Assembly (NCBI GenBank): GCA_949752735.1
Contig: OX457052.1
Span: forward strand, 37,203,868 to 37,267,867
Origin: Lumbricus terrestris
Lineage: Eukaryota > Annelida > Clitellata > Crassiclitellata > Lumbricidae
Reading direction: 5' to 3'
Length of the DNA stretch: 64,000 nt
A model generated the notes under the pieces. That model was not told where the DNA came from, made no database searches, and saw only the letters and a program-made list of their open reading frames with translations. Positions 57,704-64,000 of this stretch are shown in pieces; the first letter of the stretch is position 1; the number at the start of each line of letters is the position of its first letter. The position numbers were made by a program, and so were the translations under genes.

Positions 57704-60700
57704 CCATAATTCTAATAGATCTTGGTTTCATCGTGTAGACCATAATTCTAATCGATCTTGGTTTCATCGTGTATGCCATAATTCTAATAGATCTTGGTTT
57801 CATCCTGTAGGCCATAATTCTAATCGATCTTGGTTTCAACGTGTAGGCCATAATTCTAATAGATCTTGGTTTCATCGCGTACGCCATAATTCTAATCGAT
57901 CTTGGTTTCATCGTGTAGGCCATAATTCTAATCGATCTTGGTTTCATCGTGTAGGCCATAATTCTAATCGATCTTGGTTTCATCGTGTAGGCCATAATTC
58001 TAATCGATCCTGGTTTCATCGTGTAGGCCATAATTCTAATCGATCTTGGCTTCATCGTGTAGGCCATAATTCTAATCGATCTTGGTTTCATCGTGAAGGC
58101 CATAATTCTAATCGATCTTGGTTTCATCGTGTAGGCCATAATTCTAATCGATCTTGGTTTCATCGTGTAGGCCATAATTCTAATCGATCTTGGTTTCATC
58201 GTGTAGGCCATAATTCTAATAGATCTTGGTTTCATCGTGTAGGCCATAATTCTAATCGATCTTGGTTTCATCGTGTAGGCCATAATTCTAATCGATCTTG
58301 GTTTCATCGTGTAGGCCATAATTCTAATCGATCTTGGTTTCATCGTGTAGGCCATAATTCTAATCGATCTTGGTTTCATCGTGTAGGCCATAATTCTAAT
58401 CGATCTTGGTTTCATCGTGTAGGCCATAATTCTAATTGATCCTGGTTTCATCGTGTAGGCCATAATTCTAATCGATCTTGGCTTCATCGTGTAGGCCATA
58501 ATTCTAATCGATCTTGGTTTCATCGTGTAGGCCATAATTCTAATCGATCTTGGTTTCATCGTGTAGGCCATAATTCTAATCGATCTTGGTTTCATGGTGT
58601 AGGCCATAATTCTAATCGATCTTGGTTTCATCGTGTAGGCCATAATTCTAATCGATCTTGGTTTCATCGTGTAGGCCATAATTCTAATCGATCTTGGTTT
58701 CATCGTGTAGGCCATAATTCTAATCGATCTTGGTTTCATCGTGTAGGCCATAATTCTAATCGATCTTGGTTTCATCGTGTAGGCCATAATTCTAATCGAT
58801 CTTGGCTTCATCGTGTAGGCCATAATTCTAATCGATCTTGGTTTCATCGTGAAGGCCATAATTCTAATCGATCTTGGTTTCATCGTGTAGGCCAGAATTC
58901 TAATCGATCTTGGTTTCATCGTGTAGGCCATAATTCTAATAGATCATGGTTTCATCGTGTACGCCATAATTCTAATCGATCTTGGTTTCATCGTGTAGGC
59001 CATAATTCTAATCGATCTTGGTTTCATCGTGTAGGCCATAATTCTAATCGATCTTGGTTTCATCGTGTAGGCCATAATTCTAATCGATCTTGGTTTCATC
59101 GTGTAGGCCATAATTCTAATCGACCTTGGTTTCATCGTGTAGGCCATAATTCTAATCGATCATGGTTTCATCGTGTAGGCCATAATTCTAATCGATCCTG
59201 GTTTCAGTGTATAGGCCATAATTCTAATCGATCTTGGTTTCATCGTGTAGGCCATAATTCTAAACGATCTTGGTTTCATCGTGTAGGCCATAATTCTAAT
59301 CGATCTTGGCTTCATCGTGTAGGCCATAATTCTAATCGATCTTGGTTTCATCGTGTAGGCCATAATTCTAATCGATCTTGGCTTCATCGTGTAGGCCATA
59401 ATTCTAATCGATCTTGGTTTCATCGTGAAGGCCATAATTCTAATCGATCTTGGTTTCATCGTGTAGGCCATAATTCTAATCGATCTTGGTTTCCTCGTCT
59501 AGGCCATAATTCTAATCGATCTTGGTTTCATCGTGTAGGCCATAATTCTAATCGATCTTGGTTTCATCGTGTAGGCCATAATTCTAATCGATCTTGGTTT
59601 CATCGTGTAGGCCATAATTCTAATCGATCTTGGTTTCATCGTGTAGGCCATAATTCTAATCGATCTTGGTTTCATCGTGTAGGCCATAATTCTAATCGAT
59701 CTTGGTTTCATCGTGTAGGCCATAATTCTAATCGATCTTGGTTTCATCGTGTAGGCCATAATTCTAATTGATCTTGGTTTCATCGTGTAGGCCATAATTC
59801 TAATCGATCTTGGCTTCATCGTGTAGGCCATAATTCTAATCGATCTTGGTTTCATCGTGTAGGCCATAATTCTAATCGATCTTGGTTTCATCGTGTAGGC
59901 CATAATTCTAATCGATCTTGGTTTCATCGTGTAGGCCATAATTCTAATCGATCTTGGTTTCATCGTGTAGGCCAGAATTCTAATCGATCTTGGTTTCATC
60001 GTGTAGGCCATAATTCTAATCGATCTTGGTTTCATCGTGTAGGCCATAATTCTAATCGATCTTGATTTCATCGTGTAGGCCATAATTCTAATCGATCTTG
60101 GTTTCATCGTGTACGCCATAATTCTAATCGATCTTGGCTTCATCGTGTAGGCCATAATTCTAATCGATCTTGGTTTCATCATGAAGGCCATAATTCTAAT
60201 CGATCTTGGTTTCATCGTGTAGGCCAGAATTCTAATAGATCATGGTTTCATCGTGTACGCCATAATTCTAATCGATCTTGGTTTCATCGTGTAGGCCATA
60301 ATTCTAATCGATCTTGGTTTCATCGTGTAGGCCATAATTCTAATCGATCTTGGTTTCATCGTGTAGGCCATAATTCTAATCGATCTTGGTTTCATCGTGT
60401 AGGCCATAATTCTAATCGACCTTGGTTTCATCGTGTAGGCCATAATTCTAATCGATCATGGTTTCATCGTGTAGGCCATAATTCTAATCGATCCTGGTTT
60501 CAGTGTATAGGCCATAATTCTAATCGATCTTGGTTTCATCGTGTAGGCCATAATTCTAAACGATCTTGGTTTCATCGTGTAGGCCATAATTCTAATCGAT
60601 CTTGGCTTCATCGTGTAGGCCATAATTCTAATCGATCTTGGTTTCATCGTGTAGGCCATAATTCTAATCGATCTTGGCTTCATCGTGTAGGCCATAATTC

Positions 60701-63700
60701 TAATCGATCTTGGTTTCATCGTGAAGGCCATAATTCTAATCGATCTTGGCTTCATCGTGTAGGCCATAATTCTAATCGATCTTGGTTTCATCGTCTAGGC
60801 CATAATTCTAATCGATCTTGGTTTCATCGTGTAGGCCATAATTCTAATCGATCTTGGTTTCATCGTGTAGGCCATAATTCTAATCGATCTTGGTTTCATC
60901 GTGTAGGCCATAATTCTAATCGATCTTGGTTTCATCGTGTAGGCCATAATTCTAATCGATCTTGGTTTCATCGTGTAGGCCAGAATTCTAATCGATCTTG
61001 GTTTCATCGTGAAGGCCATAATTCTAATCGATCTTGGTTTCATCGTGTAGGCCATAATTCTAATCGATCTTGGTTTCATCGTGTAGGCCATAATTCTAAT
61101 CGATCTTGGTTTCATCGTGTAGGCCATAATTCTAATCGATCTTGGTTTCATCGTGTAGGCCATAATTCTAATCGATCTTGGTTTCATCGTGTAGGCCATA
61201 ATTCTAATCGATCTTGGTTTCATCGTGTAGGCCATAATTCTAATTGATCTTGGTTTCATCGTGTAGGCCATAATTCTAATTGATCTTGGTTTCATCGTGT
61301 AGGCCATAATTCTAATCGATCTTGGCTTCATCGTGTAGGCCATAATTCTAATCGATCTTGGTTTCATCGTGTAGGCCATAATTCTAATCGATCTTGGTTT
61401 CATCGTGTAGGCCATAATTCTAATCGATCTTGGTTTCATCGTGTAGGCCATAATTCTAATAGATCATGGTTTCATCGTGTAGGCCATAATTCTAATCGAT
61501 CTTGGTTTCATCGTGTAGGCCATAATTCTAATCGATCTTGGTTTCATCGTCTAGGCCATAATTCTAATCGATCTTGGTTTCATCGTGTAGGCCATAATTC
61601 TAATCGATCTTGGTTTCATCGTGTAGGCCATAATTCTAATCGATCCTGGTTTCATCGTGTAGGCCATAATTCTAATCGATCTTGGTTTCATCGTGTACGC
61701 CATAATTCTAATCGATCTTGGTTTCATCGTGTAGGCCATAATTCTAATCGATCTTGGTTTCATCGTGTAGGCCATAATTCCAATCGATCTTGGTTTCATC
61801 GTGTAGGCCATAATTCTAATCGATCTTGGTTTCATCGTGTAGGCCATAATTCTAATCGATCTTGGTTTCATCGTGTAGGCCATAATTCTAATCGATCTTG
61901 GTTTCATCGTGTAGGCCATAATTCTAATCGATCTTGGTTTCATCGTGTAGGCCATAATTCTAATCGATCTTGGTTTCATCGTGTAGGCCATAATTCTAAT
62001 CGATCTTGGTTTCATCGTGTAGGCCATAATTCTAATCGATCTTGGTTTCATCGTGTAGGCCATAATTCTAATCGATCTTGGTTTCATCGTGTAGGCCATA
62101 ATTCTAATCGATCTTGGTTTCATCGTGTAGGCCATAATTCTAATCGATCTTGGTTTCATCGTGAAGGCCATAATTCTAATCGATCTTGGTTTCATCGTGT
62201 AGGCCATAATTCTAATCGATCTTGGTTTCATCGTGTAGGCCATAATTCTAATCGATCTTGGTTTCATCGTGTAGGCCATAATTCTAATCGATCTTGGTTT
62301 CATCGTGTAGGCCATAATTCTAATCGATCTTGGTTTCATCGTGTAGGCCATAATTCTAATCGATCTTGGTTTCATCGTGTAGGCCATAATTCTAATCGAT
62401 CTTGGTTTCATCGTGTACGCCATAATTCTAATCGATCTTGGTTTCATCGTGTAGGCCATAATTCTAATCGATCTTGGTTTCATCGTGTAGGCCATAATTC
62501 TAATCGATCTTGGTTTCATCGTGTAGGCCATAATTCTAATCGATCTTGGTTTCATCGTGTAGGCCATAATTCTAATCGATCTTGGTTTCATCGTGTAGGC
62601 CATAATTCTAATCGATCTTGGTTTCATCGTGTAGGCCATAATTCTAATTGATCTTGGTTTCATCGTGTAGGCCATAATTCTAATCGATCTTGGCTTCATC
62701 GTGTAGGCCATAATTCTAATCGATCTTGGTTTCATGGTGTAGGCCATAATTCTAATCGATCTTGGTTTCATCGTGTAGGCCATAATTCTAATCGATCCTG
62801 GTTTCATCGTGTAGGCCATAATTCTAATCGATCTTGGCTTCATCGTGTAGGCCATAATTCTAATCGATCTTGGTTTCATCGTGAAGGCCATAATTCTAAT
62901 CGATCTTGGTTTCATCGTGTAGGCCATAATTCTAATCGATCTTGGTTTCATCGTGTAGGCCATAATTCTAATCGATCTTGGTTTCATCGTGTAGGCCATA
63001 ATTCTAATAGATCTTGGTTTCATCGTGTAGGCCATAATTCTAATCGATCTTGGTTTCATCGTGTAGGCCATAATTCTAATCGATCTTGGTTTCATCGTGT
63101 AGGCCATAATTCTAATCGATCTTGGTTTCATCGTGTAGGCCATAATTCTAATCGATCTTGGTTTCATCGTGTAGGCCATAATTCTAATCGATCTTGGTTT
63201 CATCGTGTAGGCCATAATTCTAATTGATCCTGGTTTCATCGTGTAGGCCATAATTCTAATCGATCTTGGCTTCATCGTGTAGGCCATAATTCTAATCGAT
63301 CTTGGTTTCATCGTGTAGGCCATAATTCTAATCGATCTTGGTTTCATCGTGTAGGCCATAATTCTAATCGATCTTGGTTTCATGGTGTAGGCCATAATTC
63401 TAATCGATCTTGGTTTCATCGTGTAGGCCATAATTCTAATCGATCTTGGTTTCATCGTGTAGGCCATAATTCTAATCGATCTTGGTTTCATCGTGTAGGC
63501 CATAATTCTAATCGATCTTGGTTTCATCGTGTAGGCCATAATTCTAATCGATCTTGGTTTCATCGTGTAGGCCATAATTCTAATCGATCTTGGCTTCATC
63601 GTGTAGGCCATAATTCTAATCGATCTTGGTTTCATCGTGAAGGCCATAATTCTAATCGATCTTGGTTTCATCGTGTAGGCCAGAATTCTAATCGATCTTG

Positions 63701-64000
63701 GTTTCATCGTGTAGGCCATAATTCTAATAGATCATGGTTTCATCGTGTACGCCATAATTCTAATCGATCTTGGTTTCATCGTGTAGGCCATAATTCTAAT
63801 CGATCTTGGTTTCATCGTGTAGGCCATAATTCTAATCGATCTTGGTTTCATCGTGTAGGCCATAATTCTAATCGATCTTGGTTTCATCGTGTAGGCCATA
63901 ATTCTAATCGACCTTGGTTTCATCGTGTAGGCCATAATTCTAATCGATCATGGTTTCATCGTGTAGGCCATAATTCTAATCGATCCTGGTTTCAGTGTAT
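57704..64000. repeat. 36-bp minisatellite array, about 175 units, continuing past the window
   Basis: The plus-strand unit is ataattctaatcgatcttgg followed by tttcatcgtgtaggcc. Units are 36 bp with very few length changes. Variants are mostly single substitutions (cttgg/catgg/cctgg, gtaggcc/gtacgcc/gaaggcc). Because 36 is a multiple of three, stop-free frames arise on both strands (MAYTMKPRSIRI on minus, HNSNRSWFHRVG on plus); I treat these as by-products. Marker variants recur at fixed offsets of 1,296 and 4,788 bp, showing higher-order duplication. Confidence 0.97.

Noticed and set aside
57704..64000. CRISPR-like array
   Set aside because: Units are contiguous 36-mers with no unique spacers, in animal DNA with introns; it is a minisatellite.

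Overview
This is animal nuclear DNA: spliced genes with GT-AG introns, CR1-like non-LTR retrotransposons, tRNA-derived SINEs, many hAT-type DNA transposons with 8-bp target duplications, a short Helitron, long microsatellites and a 6.3-kb minisatellite. The palindrome TAGGCCTA/AGGCCT is scattered throughout. It fits a marine invertebrate, but I cannot name the taxon.

The main content is a tandem cluster of six paralogous genes, all on the minus strand, here called A (5323-8106), B (14522-18702), C (24788-27334), D (29656-33061), E (37102-41477) and F (46979-50152). I assembled them from splice sites. Exon 1 encodes a signal peptide, exon 2 a Ser/Thr-rich (mucin-like) hinge, and exon 3 a conserved domain of about 345 residues with the hallmark (K/R)CIWKID that looks like an NHL-type beta-propeller. 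All introns are phase 1, so the hinge exon is symmetric. All six reading frames are open. The hinge differs most: about 134-138 residues in A, B and D, about 87 in E, 68 in F, and about 33 in C, where it is fused to the signal-peptide exon without an intron. The units also share upstream blocks: a promoter-proximal block about 60-120 bp before the ATG, and a distal block centred on an inverted pair of SOX-like sites (AACAATG..CATTGTT) that I do not find upstream of C.

Layout: 1-140, a possible signal-peptide exon of another gene; 143-about 5160, a nearly complete but broken CR1-like LINE (minus strand) with a hAT MITE inside its first ORF; 5.2-52 kb, the six-gene cluster. Its introns and spacers are filled with SINEs, LINE 3' ends, a Gag-like retroelement fragment, nested hAT elements and microsatellites. 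From 52.8 to 57.6 kb come two candidate exons of unrelated genes, a hAT-like element, a Helitron and a MITE. From 57.7 kb to the window edge there is an uninterrupted array of a 36-bp minisatellite (about 175 units visible) with higher-order repeats.

The products are probably secreted or surface glycoproteins with a variable glycosylated stalk and a conserved propeller head. Function, tissue and ligand cannot be read from the sequence. Recurrent transposon insertion into first introns and promoters has made the units differ in length.
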